A DNA stretch of 50,211 nucleotides from the NCBI GenBank assembly GCA_021797825.1, contig JAJZZA010000019.1:1-50211 (forward strand), given 5' to 3'. This stretch comes from Bacillota bacterium (GTDB lineage Bacteria > Bacillota > Sulfobacillia > Sulfobacillales > Sulfobacillaceae). The position numbers were made by a program, and so were the translations under genes. Of this stretch, positions 17,527-26,133 are shown in pieces; the first letter of the stretch is position 1; every line of letters begins with the position of its first letter. The notes below the pieces were generated by a model. The model saw only the letters and a program-made list of their open reading frames with translations. It had not been told where the DNA came from and ran no database searches.

Positions 17527-20500
17527 ATGGCAAATCGCCCATCCCGCCGCCTTCGACCAAGGGCGTTGGCCCTTTTGTCCGCCGCCCTGGCTTACGGGCT
17601 TTTCCCGTCGATCGCCGTTGCCCAGTCCACCCCCGTCCTATCCTCGTATCAGGTCAGCCAGTCCTCCGGGACCACCTCGCTCACCCTGTCCGGGAGCGGC
17701 TTCGGCACCAGCGACAGCGGGGCAACCGTGACGGTGGATGGAATTAGCGCTCCCATCACCGCCTGGAGCGATACCACTATTACGGTCACGTTGCCCAACA
17801 ACGCCGGACCCGGCACGCTGCAGGTCGCCACGCCGGTCGGAACCTCCAATGCCATCAGCTTTGCCGGGGTGGAACGCGGCTACTACGTGCTGTCGTCCAA
17901 CGGCACGGTCAAACCGTTCGGGCAAGTCAAGTTCTACGGGGACTTGTCGACCCTGTCCCCGGCCGTCAGCGCCACCGCGATCGCGCTGGTGCCCACCCCG
18001 GATTACGGGGGTTACTGGATTCTGACCCAGTCCGGGCAATCGTATCCCTTCGGCGACGCCACCCCGTTTTCCACCCCCGACCTGCCCTCCGGCGTCACCG
18101 CGGTATCCATGGCGGTGGCCCCCAACGGCCAGTCGGGCTATCTGCTGGCCAGCAACGGCACGGTGTACCCGTTAGGATCGGCCACCGTCTATGGCAACGC
18201 GCCTGCCGGCGTGGCGGTCAACAGTCTGGCGCTCACCCCGTCCGGGCAGGGCTACTGGATTCTGGCGCAAAACGGCACCGTCTATCCCTTCGGCGACGCC
18301 GCCAATTTGGGCAATGCCCAGTTGTCCTCGTCAACGCTGCCCACTTACCCCAACGGCAGTCTCTTGCGGGTCACCAATACCAGTCCGGTCTTTGTGCTGT
18401 TAAACGGCACGCTGCATCATATCCCCAACCCGGCCATTCTGGCCGGGCTCGGGTACACCTGGTCGAATGTCCAGGTCGTCCCCACCTTGTCCAATTACCA
18501 GGTGGGGGCGCCTTTGGTGGTGCCCTATCCCTCCGGCACCCTGTTAAAGGCCAGCGGGCAAAGCGCCGTCTATGTGATTATGAATGGCGTGCTCCACCAT
18601 ATCTCCTCGGCGGCGGTCTTTTTCGGCATGGGTTATCAGTGGAGCCAAGTCATGACGGTTCCGGGCATTTCCCCGAATTGGCCGGTCGGCCCCGATTTGA
18701 CCCGCGTGGTTCCCTATCTGCCTTCGGGAACGGTTCTCAAGGCGTCCTCGGCCCCCACCGTCTACATGGTCAACAATGGGCAACTCGACCCCATCGCCTC
18801 CGCGTCGGCATTTTTGGCCATGGGTTATCAATGGTCGCAGATTGTGGCCGTCTCCTCCTTGCCGTCGCTGCCCACCGGCCCGGCGGTCACCACGCCCGCC
18901 CGCGCCTACCCGACCGGCACGCTGGTCCGGATTGCCAACACCAGCCCGGTCTACCTGGTGCAAAATGGGACGTTGCGCCACGTCACCAGCCCGCAGGCGC
19001 TCACCAACCTGGGCTATACCTTTTCGGAAGTCACGGTGGTGACGGAACTGCAGGGGCTGGCGATGGGCAGCGACTTGGAAAGCACCCAAAATCCCTCCCC
19101 AGCCCCGCCGCCACCCACCGCCGCCGTCTCCCTGGTCCCCACCGCCGACGGCAAAGGCTATTGGATCCTCACCTCCGCGGGCTCGGTCCAAGCCTTTGGC
19201 GACGCCACCGCCTATGGCAGTCCCAGCGCAACCCAGTTAAACGGGGCCCAGGCCGCCGCGCTGGCGGTCACGCCGGACCAGCACGGCTATTTGGTGGAAA
19301 CCACCGGCCAAGCCGTCTATGCGTTTGGCGATGCGGTCAGCTTCGGCGACCCGTCGGGCACCTCCGGCCTGGTCATCAGTCCGGCCACCGCCGGCAACAT
19401 TTTATCGATGGGCTATGGCTTCTTCCAAGATTCCAACGCCAATGGCCCCATCACCAACGGCTCGGTGGCCGACCTGCAGCAAAACGGATCGCAGCTGTCG
19501 ACCGTGATGCCCGCCTGGTTCAATGTCATGCAAAACCCCGACGGGTCATGGAGCCTGACCAACTGGACCACGGGCGTGCCGCTTTTAAACGGGGAGACCA
19601 ACATCCAATATGTCACCAACCTGGCCCATCAGCAGCACACGCTCATCATGCCGTCGATCGGAGCCTATTACAATCCGGCCAACGGCCCCATTTCCACCAC
19701 CGCCGACGTCTCTTCGCTGGTCTCGCAGATTGTCAACTGGGTTAATCAGTACAACCTGGACGGCATCACCATCGATTTCGAAAACAATTCCAACTATTTG
19801 TCGGCGGCCCAATACCTGACCCCCAGCGGAAGCTGGGCAACGGGCCCTATGACCGAGAGCCAGGCCTCGCAGCAATACACCTATTTCATCTCCCAGCTGG
19901 GACCGGCGCTGCACGCCATCGGCAAGAAACTGATGGTGGCGGTCTATCCTTCGCCCTATCCCAACACCATCTACAATTACGCCGCCATTGCGCCGTACGT
20001 GGACTACATCAACATCATGACCTACCCGCAGCACAACTCGGCCACCTATCCGGGTCCGACCGCGGGTTATCCCTGGGTTGAAGGCCTCATTCAAGGCGCG
20101 CTGGCCACCGGCGTCTCGCCCCAGCAGATCGTCTTGGGCGTGGCGCCCTACGGCCATTCCTGGACGCTGAGCAACAGTTCCGGGCTGACCGGCAACAACT
20201 TCATCACCAACCGCGCGGTGCAGCAATTGTTGGCCGCGACTCCGGCCAGCGGCGACGTCACCCCCACCGCCACCTGGGATCCGGTGCAAAAAGAGATATT
20301 CTTCACCGCCGGCGCGCCCGCCCAGGCACCCCCCGCGCCCTTGTCGCAAAGCCCGTCGTCGCTTAACGCGGTAAAAAACCTGCAGGGCCTGCTCAATTAC
20401 ATTCTGGCCCGCTATAACATATCGCAGGGGCAAGACCCGCCCCCGGCCCTCTGGATCGACGGCATCTACGGCAGTGCCACCGCCGCCGACGTAACCCAGT

Positions 20501-20757
20501 TTCAGCAGGATTTCAATGTGCAGGGCGCCACGCCCGGGGTTTACGACAGTGCCACCCAGGCTGCGCTGACCGCGCTCATCAGCCAATGGCAGATTGGCAA
20601 CACGGTCTATTGGGACGAAACCTCGCGATCCTTTCAAGATCGGCTGGCACTGGCGCTGAAATATAATCTGGCGGGCGTCGCCTCCTGGCGCATGCCGTTT
20701 GAAACCTCCGGCTACTGGAACGCGTTAGCTATTGATAGCAGTGTCATTCACTTTTAG
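17527..20757 (+). CDS. secreted GH18-like protein with TIG domain, two repeat families and an inserted peptidoglycan-binding domain
   Basis: This 1076-residue exported protein has a signal peptide (1-32, cleavage likely after AVA). An IPT/TIG-like domain follows (about 36-112). Four repeats of the GYWIL...YPFGDA type lie at about 118-268, four repeats of the type YPxGTLL...VYxxNGxLHHI...GYxWSQV at 274-518, and two more GYWIL-type repeats at 543-608. A GH18-like domain starts near 625 with the active-site motif LDGITIDFE; E752 is the expected catalytic acid. A PG_binding_1-like segment (about 945-1020, WIDGIYGSATAADVTQFQQD) interrupts the barrel before the final strand GVASWRMPF. The likely role is cell-wall or glycan binding and cleavage outside the cell. 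TAGGAGGAG fixes the ATG at 17527 rather than 17470. Confidence 0.88.
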   Translation: MANRPSRRLRPRALALLSAALAYGLFPSIAVAQSTPVLSSYQVSQSSGTTSLTLSGSGFGTSDSGATVTVDGISAPITAWSDTTITVTLPNNAGPGTLQVATPVGTSNAISFAGVERGYYVLSSNGTVKPFGQVKFYGDLSTLSPAVSATAIALVPTPDYGGYWILTQSGQSYPFGDATPFSTPDLPSGVTAVSMAVAPNGQSGYLLASNGTVYPLGSATVYGNAPAGVAVNSLALTPSGQGYWILAQNGTVYPFGDAANLGNAQLSSSTLPTYPNGSLLRVTNTSPVFVLLNGTLHHIPNPAILAGLGYTWSNVQVVPTLSNYQVGAPLVVPYPSGTLLKASGQSAVYVIMNGVLHHISSAAVFFGMGYQWSQVMTVPGISPNWPVGPDLTRVVPYLPSGTVLKASSAPTVYMVNNGQLDPIASASAFLAMGYQWSQIVAVSSLPSLPTGPAVTTPARAYPTGTLVRIANTSPVYLVQNGTLRHVTSPQALTNLGYTFSEVTVVTELQGLAMGSDLESTQNPSPAPPPPTAAVSLVPTADGKGYWILTSAGSVQAFGDATAYGSPSATQLNGAQAAALAVTPDQHGYLVETTGQAVYAFGDAVSFGDPSGTSGLVISPATAGNILSMGYGFFQDSNANGPITNGSVADLQQNGSQLSTVMPAWFNVMQNPDGSWSLTNWTTGVPLLNGETNIQYVTNLAHQQHTLIMPSIGAYYNPANGPISTTADVSSLVSQIVNWVNQYNLDGITIDFENNSNYLSAAQYLTPSGSWATGPMTESQASQQYTYFISQLGPALHAIGKKLMVAVYPSPYPNTIYNYAAIAPYVDYINIMTYPQHNSATYPGPTAGYPWVEGLIQGALATGVSPQQIVLGVAPYGHSWTLSNSSGLTGNNFITNRAVQQLLAATPASGDVTPTATWDPVQKEIFFTAGAPAQAPPAPLSQSPSSLNAVKNLQGLLNYILARYNISQGQDPPPALWIDGIYGSATAADVTQFQQDFNVQGATPGVYDSATQAALTALISQWQIGNTVYWDETSRSFQDRLALALKYNLAGVASWRMPFETSGYWNALAIDSSVIHF

Positions 20758-20834
20758 CGATGGTGGGCCCGGACCTTTAGGGGCCCGGCCCCGAAGGCCC
20801 TTCACCGCAGGTGGTCAAAAAAGGAGACGATTTC

Positions 20835-21521
20835 ATGCAATTACGATGGCTGCGGGCTTCGGCCGGCATGGCCAGCATGGCACTACTATCCGGATGCGGA
20901 CTGTTTTCCGCTTCACCCTCCCATCCTTCGCCCTCGACCTCGCCGACCGCAACCCAGACGTCTCCGAGCGGCAGCCCTTCCCCTTCGCCGTCGAGTCCCA
21001 GCAGTTCCAGTCCCAGCAGCTCCAGTTCCAGCAGTTCCAGTCCCAGTCCCAGCGCGTCCGTCTCGGTCACCAACAGCGTCAGCCCGACAGCCTCGGCCAA
21101 CCCGCCCGCCCCGCCAGGAGCCGGCAACTATATGGAACTGCACGTGACCGTGGCCGGGGTGACCCGGGAAGGAACCGCCACCGCCTCGGGCAAGTCCTTA
21201 AATCTCTACCTGGTGCGCTTTTCCATCGAAAATCCGACTAGCGCCATGATTTCCCTGACCTTAAACGACGTGACGGCGGTGCCAGCCGGTCAATCCTACT
21301 CGTACTCGTGGAACGATTACGCCAGCACCGGGCTGTCGAGCGGGACGTCGCTGTTTCCCTATCCCCTGACTCCCAAGACCCCGAGTTCCACCGTGCTCAA
21401 CATCTTTCCCGCTCAAACCGTCAGCGGGGACATTACCGTGCAAGTCCCCGCGGCCTCCAGTTATCAGGTCAAATGGGGAGACAGCGACTCAGCGACCGTC
21501 GTCGCCACGTTTACCAGTTAA
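20835..21521 (+). CDS. Ser/Pro-rich lipoprotein with a C-terminal beta domain
   Basis: This 228-residue protein has a lipoprotein signal peptide ending in the lipobox LLSGC (Cys21), so it should be lipid-anchored on the outside of the membrane. Residues about 24-85 form a low-complexity Ser/Pro/Thr linker that could span the wall. The C-terminal 130 residues are beta-rich (YMELHVTVAGVTREG...NLYLVRFSIENPTS) and resemble DUF4352-type immunoglobulin-like domains, though this is tentative. AAGGAG precedes ATG 20835, and the in-frame ATG at 20811 lies upstream of that site. The gene follows the GH18 gene by 77 bases and may be cotranscribed. Its end overlaps the convergent GT4 gene by 33 bases. 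Confidence 0.8.
   Translation: MQLRWLRASAGMASMALLSGCGLFSASPSHPSPSTSPTATQTSPSGSPSPSPSSPSSSSPSSSSSSSSSPSPSASVSVTNSVSPTASANPPAPPGAGNYMELHVTVAGVTREGTATASGKSLNLYLVRFSIENPTSAMISLTLNDVTAVPAGQSYSYSWNDYASTGLSSGTSLFPYPLTPKTPSSTVLNIFPAQTVSGDITVQVPAASSYQVKWGDSDSATVVATFTS
20985..21056 (+). repeat. degenerate tandem repeat encoding a Ser/Pro linker
   Basis: Short units of the form CCCAGCAGTTCCAG recur with variations across this stretch and encode alternating Ser and Pro residues of the lipoprotein linker. Such repeats are prone to length change. Confidence 0.7.
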
Positions 21522-22544
21522 CAGGGCCAGCACGGCTTCCGCCCGGCGGTCCCAGTGGTGGGGGCCGGCCACCGCCGCCAGTGCGCCGGCGGCAAAGCCG
21601 GCCCGCATGGCGGGATCCCCCATGAGGCGCGTCAAACCCGCCGCGATGCCCTCAACCGACGCCGGCACCGCCAGCCCGGCGCCCGCCGACTCGGTCAGGC
21701 TGGCCGCCGCGGACGGCCCCGTCACAACCACCGGCAGTCCGTGCGACCAATAGTCCAGCAGTTTAACCGGCAGCGCCAAACGGTTATAGGCGGTATCCGG
21801 CCGGGGGATAACCGCCAAACCCGCCCGCCACAGGTAGGGCGCGAGCTCGGGGCCAGCGGCCTCCACCAGCTCGACCCCGTCCGGCACTTTGGACAAAGGC
21901 CATTCCGGCCGCCGCATCACCAGCGTCAGACGGGCGCGGGGCTCTGTGGCCCGCACCTGTTGCATCGCCTCCAGCAGCCCGTCGACCCCATCATAAGGCC
22001 CCCCTGCCCCCACGTAGAGCACCTGGCAGGGATCCGGCGGAGGTCCGGGCGGGCGCGGATAGGGTCGCCCGCCGGGTGGCAGGAGCGCGGGATGGGGGCT
22101 CCTGACCACTGCCGCCAGGCCGGGGGTTGGCACAAACACCTGGGTAGCCAGCCCGTTGTACGCCGCTAACGATACGCCGTACAGCGCGGCCAGCAGCTTC
22201 TCCTTGGCGGTTCGGGCCGGGTAGAGATCGGGAAACCGCTGGTAGGCGTCCCGCACATAGACTGCCAAGGGGATGCGGCGCTGGCGGACACGGGCTAAGA
22301 ACCACAAGTCGGTCGGCGTCGCCGTGGAACTGGCGCTTTCCACATAGACCAGATCGACGCGCGGCAGGATGCCGGCCGCCACCCCGCGCAGTCGCCGCGC
22401 ACGGTCGCGGCGCGAACCCGCCACCAAGGTCACGGTGGCGTAGTGCGCCAGCGCCGAAGCCATCTCATAGATGCGAACTTTGGGCGCCCGATCGAGCCGC
22501 TCAAGCGGGTAATGGCCGATAACCAGAACCTGCGGGCGGCTCAT
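21489..22544 (-). CDS. glycosyltransferase family 4-like
   Basis: This 351-residue GT-B type protein begins MSRPQVLVIGHYPLERLDRAPKV. Its C-terminal half has LYVGAGGPYDGVDGLLEAM and a donor-binding region PVKLLDYWSHGLPVVVTGPSA, where the usual Glu residues are replaced or shifted, so it is a divergent member. The ATG at 22544 overlaps the flippase stop as ATGA. The convergent end overlaps the lipoprotein gene by 33 bases. It is the last gene of the three-gene leftward set 25034-21489 and probably adds a sugar to the lipid-linked repeat unit. Confidence 0.82.
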   Translation of the reverse strand: MSRPQVLVIGHYPLERLDRAPKVRIYEMASALAHYATVTLVAGSRRDRARRLRGVAAGILPRVDLVYVESASSTATPTDLWFLARVRQRRIPLAVYVRDAYQRFPDLYPARTAKEKLLAALYGVSLAAYNGLATQVFVPTPGLAAVVRSPHPALLPPGGRPYPRPPGPPPDPCQVLYVGAGGPYDGVDGLLEAMQQVRATEPRARLTLVMRRPEWPLSKVPDGVELVEAAGPELAPYLWRAGLAVIPRPDTAYNRLALPVKLLDYWSHGLPVVVTGPSAAASLTESAGAGLAVPASVEGIAAGLTRLMGDPAMRAGFAAGALAAVAGPHHWDRRAEAVLALLTGKRGDDGR

Positions 22545-23824
22545 GGGAGGGTCCCGCCGGTGGGCCAACGGCCGACAAATCGCAGCCATTCCCGGGGGGA
22601 AAACCGCATCATGTCCAACCAGGTCACGTCGGGGTGCACCCGCCGGAAGCCCACCGCCAGCACCGCGGTGGTCACGGCATAGCTAAAAGACTGGGCCGCG
22701 GCCAAACCGCCGATGCCGCAGGCGGCCAACCCCATCCATCCCGTCAATACCAGGCTGGCCGCCCCGGTCAGGGAGGCGGCCGTGCCCCACTCCGGGCGAT
22801 TGCGGCCGGCCAAATCGGAGGCCAGGATTTTGGCCCAGGCGAACAGCGCCGTACCGGGCAGCAACTCCCACAACGGGCCCAGCGCGGGACGAAAGCCCCG
22901 GCCCCATATCACCGGCAGCAGTCCCCAGGCCAACGCCCCCCCCGTCAGCGCCAGGGCCATTGACAGCCAGCCCAGCGTGCGCGCCAGCGCCACCGTGTCC
23001 CGGGACCCGACACGACCTTGTCCCACCCGCGGCAGCCAGGCCCCGGCGGCGGCCTGCGGAACGTACCACAGCAGTTCCGACAAGGTCAGCGCCAACCAAT
23101 ACCATCCCGCCCGTGCCGTCGCCCCGGTCAATCCGAGCAGCCAAAGACCCACCCGATAATTCAGCAATTGCGCCACATTGCCCCAATGCCCCCGCAAGCC
23201 ATACCCGGCAGCCGCTCGCCAAAGGTCCGGATTCCACGCCGGAGCCCGGGGCGGGCCGAGCACAACCAAACCGGCCAGCGCCGACAGGCCCGCCGCCAGC
23301 CAATAGAGCGGCACGACCTGGGCGGGGGTCAGTTGGTGGACCAGCCATCCCGTGGCCAAGCCCAGCATAACGATCAGCCGGGGAACCGTGGTCACCACCA
23401 TGACGGCACTGGCCCGCTGCTCGGCAATCGCTACGGCGGAAACCCCGTTGGCCAGGGTTTGCGCCCCGGCCGCCAAGGCCCCCGCCTGCAACACTCCGGG
23501 CGCCATCCCCGCCGCCCTGGCGGCGGCAAAGAGACCCGGCACACCGGCGATCAGCGCCCAGGCCAGCACCGCCACTGCGGCCGCCAGCACGTAAAGCCAT
23601 CCCAACACCGCCGGCCGCGAGCGGCCTTGGCTTCTGAAATAGGTCAGGGTGGCGCTGCCTCCGATTGCTCCGGCCAAGGCCAACGCCTGCGGAACCAACA
23701 CCGTCACTTGCACCAGCCCCTGTCCCCCCGCACCGAGCGCGTGGGAAAGCGCCACCCCGACCAAAAGACCTCCGGCCAGGTTGGCCAACTGAGCCGCCAA
23801 CAGCCAACCCGCCGTGCTATCCAC
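22541..23824 (-). CDS. polysaccharide flippase-like membrane protein (Wzx/MOP family)
   Basis: This 427-residue, strongly hydrophobic protein has about twelve predicted membrane helices distributed evenly, starting with an N-terminal stretch rich in Gly and Ala (ANLAGGLLVGVALSHALGAGGQG) that is typical of the oligosaccharide flippase family. Wzx proteins move undecaprenyl-linked repeat units across the membrane. It starts at GTG 23824, overlaps the upstream GT4 gene by 8 bases, and ends in an ATGA overlap with the next GT4. It is the only flippase candidate in the window and so probably serves one or both polysaccharide operons. Confidence 0.8.
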   Translation of the reverse strand: MDSTAGWLLAAQLANLAGGLLVGVALSHALGAGGQGLVQVTVLVPQALALAGAIGGSATLTYFRSQGRSRPAVLGWLYVLAAAVAVLAWALIAGVPGLFAAARAAGMAPGVLQAGALAAGAQTLANGVSAVAIAEQRASAVMVVTTVPRLIVMLGLATGWLVHQLTPAQVVPLYWLAAGLSALAGLVVLGPPRAPAWNPDLWRAAAGYGLRGHWGNVAQLLNYRVGLWLLGLTGATARAGWYWLALTLSELLWYVPQAAAGAWLPRVGQGRVGSRDTVALARTLGWLSMALALTGGALAWGLLPVIWGRGFRPALGPLWELLPGTALFAWAKILASDLAGRNRPEWGTAASLTGAASLVLTGWMGLAACGIGGLAAAQSFSYAVTTAVLAVGFRRVHPDVTWLDMMRFSPREWLRFVGRWPTGGTLP

Positions 23825-25034
23825 CTGACACCAGGCCTTTTAGCCAACGATCCACGATAGCGCTCCAGGTATAGTGTTCCATGACAAACCGGTGGCCGTT
23901 CTGACCCATTGCCTGCCACTCGTGATCGGTCAAACGCGCCATAAAATCGACCGCCATGGCCAGGGCCCCGGCATCCTCCGGGGGCACCACCACTCCGCCT
24001 TGGGCTGAGTCGATCAAATCGGCCATCTCCCCTTCTCCCGAGAAAATCACCGGGATGCCGACCGCCCAGGCCGGAAACACCTTGCTGGGCCGCGCGCCCC
24101 GAAAAAGTTTATGGCGGCGCAAGGGCACGATCACGGCCTGCGCCAGGGAAAAATAGGCGGCCATCCGTTCAACCGGCTGCAATGGCTCGAACCGGACGTT
24201 TTTTAAACCGCGGCGCGCCACGTCCTCTTCCAGGGCCGACCGCACCGGTCCGTCCCCGACCAAAAGAAACACGATGTCCGGCTGTTCGCGCAATATGTCG
24301 GCCGCCTCCACGATCACGTCCAACCCCTGCGCGTACCCGACCGTACCGGGGTAGAGAAAAATCTTTTTCTGGGTGAGTCCCAACCGGACAATCAGGTCGC
24401 TCCCCGGTTCCACGCGCCGAAACAGCGCGGGATCCACCCCATTGGGGAAAAACAGCACGCGCTGTGCGGGCAATCCGCTCTCCGCCACGGTCTGGCAGAT
24501 GCCTTCGGTGACGCCGGACACAAACGCGGCGTGCCGGTACAAAAACAACTCCAGCCAGCGTGTGACGCCAATGATGGTGCGGTTGGTCACCAGTCCTAAG
24601 GCCACTGCCGACTCAGGCCATAAATCAGAGACGGACAAAATGTAGGGCACCCGAAACAGCCGATGATACACATAGGCGGTTATGCCGAGAAACAAGGGCG
24701 GCGATTCCACAATCAAAAAGTCCGGCCGGCCGCTTTGCAAAAGTCCCCAAAAACCGGTGATGACAAACGAAAAATAATTTAACAAGCGCAACCAAAAGCG
24801 CCCCTGCGGCACGCGCCAAATCCAAGTCCGCAGCACCGGAATCCCGCGCACCTCTTCGCGCACCACCGGCCAGCGCCCGAACCGGCCGCGGCGCGCACCC
24901 AGATGATGCGGTTTGGCCGTGACCACCGCCACCGCATGCCCATGGCGCGTCAATTCCTGAGCCATCGCCTCCAGCCGCAACGAGGCCGCTCCGGGTTCAG
25001 GGGGATAATATTGGGTCAGTAAAAGAAAACGCAT
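23817..25034 (-). CDS. glycosyltransferase family 4 (WbuB/WcaI-like)
   Basis: This 405-residue GT4 enzyme starts MRFLLLTQYYPPEPGAASLRLEAMAQELTRHGHAVAVVTAKPHH read in parts, the pattern of WbuB/WcaI-type transferases, which often act on N-acetyl-amino sugars. It also shows SVSDLWPESAVALG, LYPGTVGYAQGLDVIVEAAD and the donor region GARPSKVFPAWAVGIPVIFSGEGE. ATG 25034 is chosen because GGGGAGGAG lies upstream and the protein then begins at the first strand; 25067 would add 11 atypical residues. It opens the leftward three-gene unit. Confidence 0.9.
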   Translation of the reverse strand: MRFLLLTQYYPPEPGAASLRLEAMAQELTRHGHAVAVVTAKPHHLGARRGRFGRWPVVREEVRGIPVLRTWIWRVPQGRFWLRLLNYFSFVITGFWGLLQSGRPDFLIVESPPLFLGITAYVYHRLFRVPYILSVSDLWPESAVALGLVTNRTIIGVTRWLELFLYRHAAFVSGVTEGICQTVAESGLPAQRVLFFPNGVDPALFRRVEPGSDLIVRLGLTQKKIFLYPGTVGYAQGLDVIVEAADILREQPDIVFLLVGDGPVRSALEEDVARRGLKNVRFEPLQPVERMAAYFSLAQAVIVPLRRHKLFRGARPSKVFPAWAVGIPVIFSGEGEMADLIDSAQGGVVVPPEDAGALAMAVDFMARLTDHEWQAMGQNGHRFVMEHYTWSAIVDRWLKGLVSGG

Positions 25035-25392
25035 GAAACCGCCAGGCTCCTCCCCGCCGAGAGTCATTTCCTGTTATGATACCCCACCTGGCCGCGCACC
25101 GCCGACATCGCGGACAAAGACTGCCGGTAACGGCCGTCAACCACCCCCACCGTTTCCTCAAGACGGCGATTTTTCGCTTGAGGCGCCCCAAAACCGCGCG
25201 CACCCCATCCCGCCGGACCCCGGTCGGCGAGAAATATCCCTAAAATTTTCCCCCAAAACCCGTGAACCCCTGCGAATGGTATAACAGCCGGATTTTTCGG
25301 CACCGAGACGAAGCGAACGGGCGCCGGGTCCACGCTTTTACCGAACATTTCCGTTTGAATTTGGTTGTGGGAGCGAAAAAGGGAGGAACCCG
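25035..25392. other. divergent intergenic region
   Basis: This 358-bp region separates the leftward GT4 unit from the rightward secreted-protein gene. A/T-richer islands occur near 25070-25085 and 25240-25390, and GGGAGGA at 25381-25387 is the ribosome binding site of the secreted protein. I see no defined promoter pair, riboswitch or small gene. Confidence 0.45.
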
Positions 25393-26079
25393 ATGAAAAA
25401 ATCGATGGGGATTATTTTGGCCGCGGCAGCAGCGGTCACCGCCAGTGTGCCGGTATTTGCCCACGGCGGAACACATGGAGGTCCCCCCGCCTCGCTCAGT
25501 TTGCCATCGCAAGCCACCGCCAGCCACTCAGCCCAGTCGGGGCCGCCGTCCAGTCTCCCGTCCCAGGCCAGCGGCCATTCGTCCCACGGCGGACCGCCGT
25601 CCAATCTTCCGTCTCAAGCCGCCCAGGGTCAGGCCAACCGTCCCTCCGGCCACGGTCAGTCCGCGTCCGTCTTGGCGGCGGTGCAGCAACTTCACCAATA
25701 CCGGACGGAAATCCAGGCGGAGCGGCAAACCTTCGCCGCCAATATGAAAACCATGGGACAAGCTCTTAACCAGGCAGTGCAGGCTGGCAACCCCGGGGCC
25801 ATCAGCACCGTCACCAGCGAACTGAAGACGATTGTGACCGCGCTGGCCCAAGCGGTCCGGTCGTACCATGCCGGCTTGACCAGTTTGAGCGCCACGTCGA
25901 CCGCCGGCGGGAGTGCTTCCGCACCGGCCGGGCTTACCAACGCGGTGGCCATGTTTAAGGCGGAGTCCACGGCGTTGGCTACCGCCAATACCGATTTGAC
26001 CCAGTTGATCGCGCAACTGAGCGCTTCCGGCGGCACCCAGAGCACCTCGCCCAGTTCCTCCGCCTCCTCGTCGCCCTGA
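25393..26079 (+). CDS. secreted His/Gly/Pro-rich protein with N-terminal repeats and helical core
   Basis: This 228-residue protein has a Sec signal peptide (about 1-23, cleavage near VFA-HG). Residues 24-76 carry three copies of a motif close to HGGPPSSLPSQA (about 29-41, 49-59 and 65-76). Residues 90-215 are predicted to form long helices rich in Ala, Gln and Thr. The C-terminus is a Ser-rich tail. No known family was recognised. It starts at an ATG with GGGAGGA a few bases upstream. It sits between two polysaccharide operons on the other strand, so a cell-surface or matrix role is plausible but unproven. The His residues near the mature N-terminus could bind metal. Confidence 0.75.
   Translation: MKKSMGIILAAAAAVTASVPVFAHGGTHGGPPASLSLPSQATASHSAQSGPPSSLPSQASGHSSHGGPPSNLPSQAAQGQANRPSGHGQSASVLAAVQQLHQYRTEIQAERQTFAANMKTMGQALNQAVQAGNPGAISTVTSELKTIVTALAQAVRSYHAGLTSLSATSTAGGSASAPAGLTNAVAMFKAESTALATANTDLTQLIAQLSASGGTQSTSPSSSASSSP
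25477..25620 (+). repeat. three imperfect repeats encoding GGPPSSLPSQA-type units
   Basis: Three imperfect units, each beginning with codons for (H)GGPP or SGPP and ending in LPSQA, occupy this stretch of the secreted-protein gene, separated by short Ser/His-rich spacers. Confidence 0.65.
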
Positions 26080-26084
26080 TGTTC

Positions 26085-26107
26085 GGGGCGGCCATTACGG
26101 TCGCCCC
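26085..26107. terminator. hairpin between convergent genes
   Basis: GGGGCGGCC at 26085-26093 pairs with GGTCGCCCC at 26099-26107 (one G-T type mismatch) around the loop ATTAC, 5 bases after the secreted-protein stop. It could end transcription in both directions between the secreted-protein gene and the convergent sugar-transferase gene. The following T-run is poor. Confidence 0.45.
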
Positions 26108-26133
26108 TTGCCGGTTGTTCACCGACGCAGGGC

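Noticed and set aside
19585-20637. 350-residue minus-strand frame
   Set aside because: It is antisense to the GH18 domain, which has clear homology, and is Gly/Arg-rich with no recognisable motif.
25240-25392. Possible cyclic-dinucleotide riboswitch upstream of the secreted repeat protein
   Set aside because: Neither the c-di-GMP core motif (GCAAAGCC-type) nor the c-di-AMP conserved blocks could be located.
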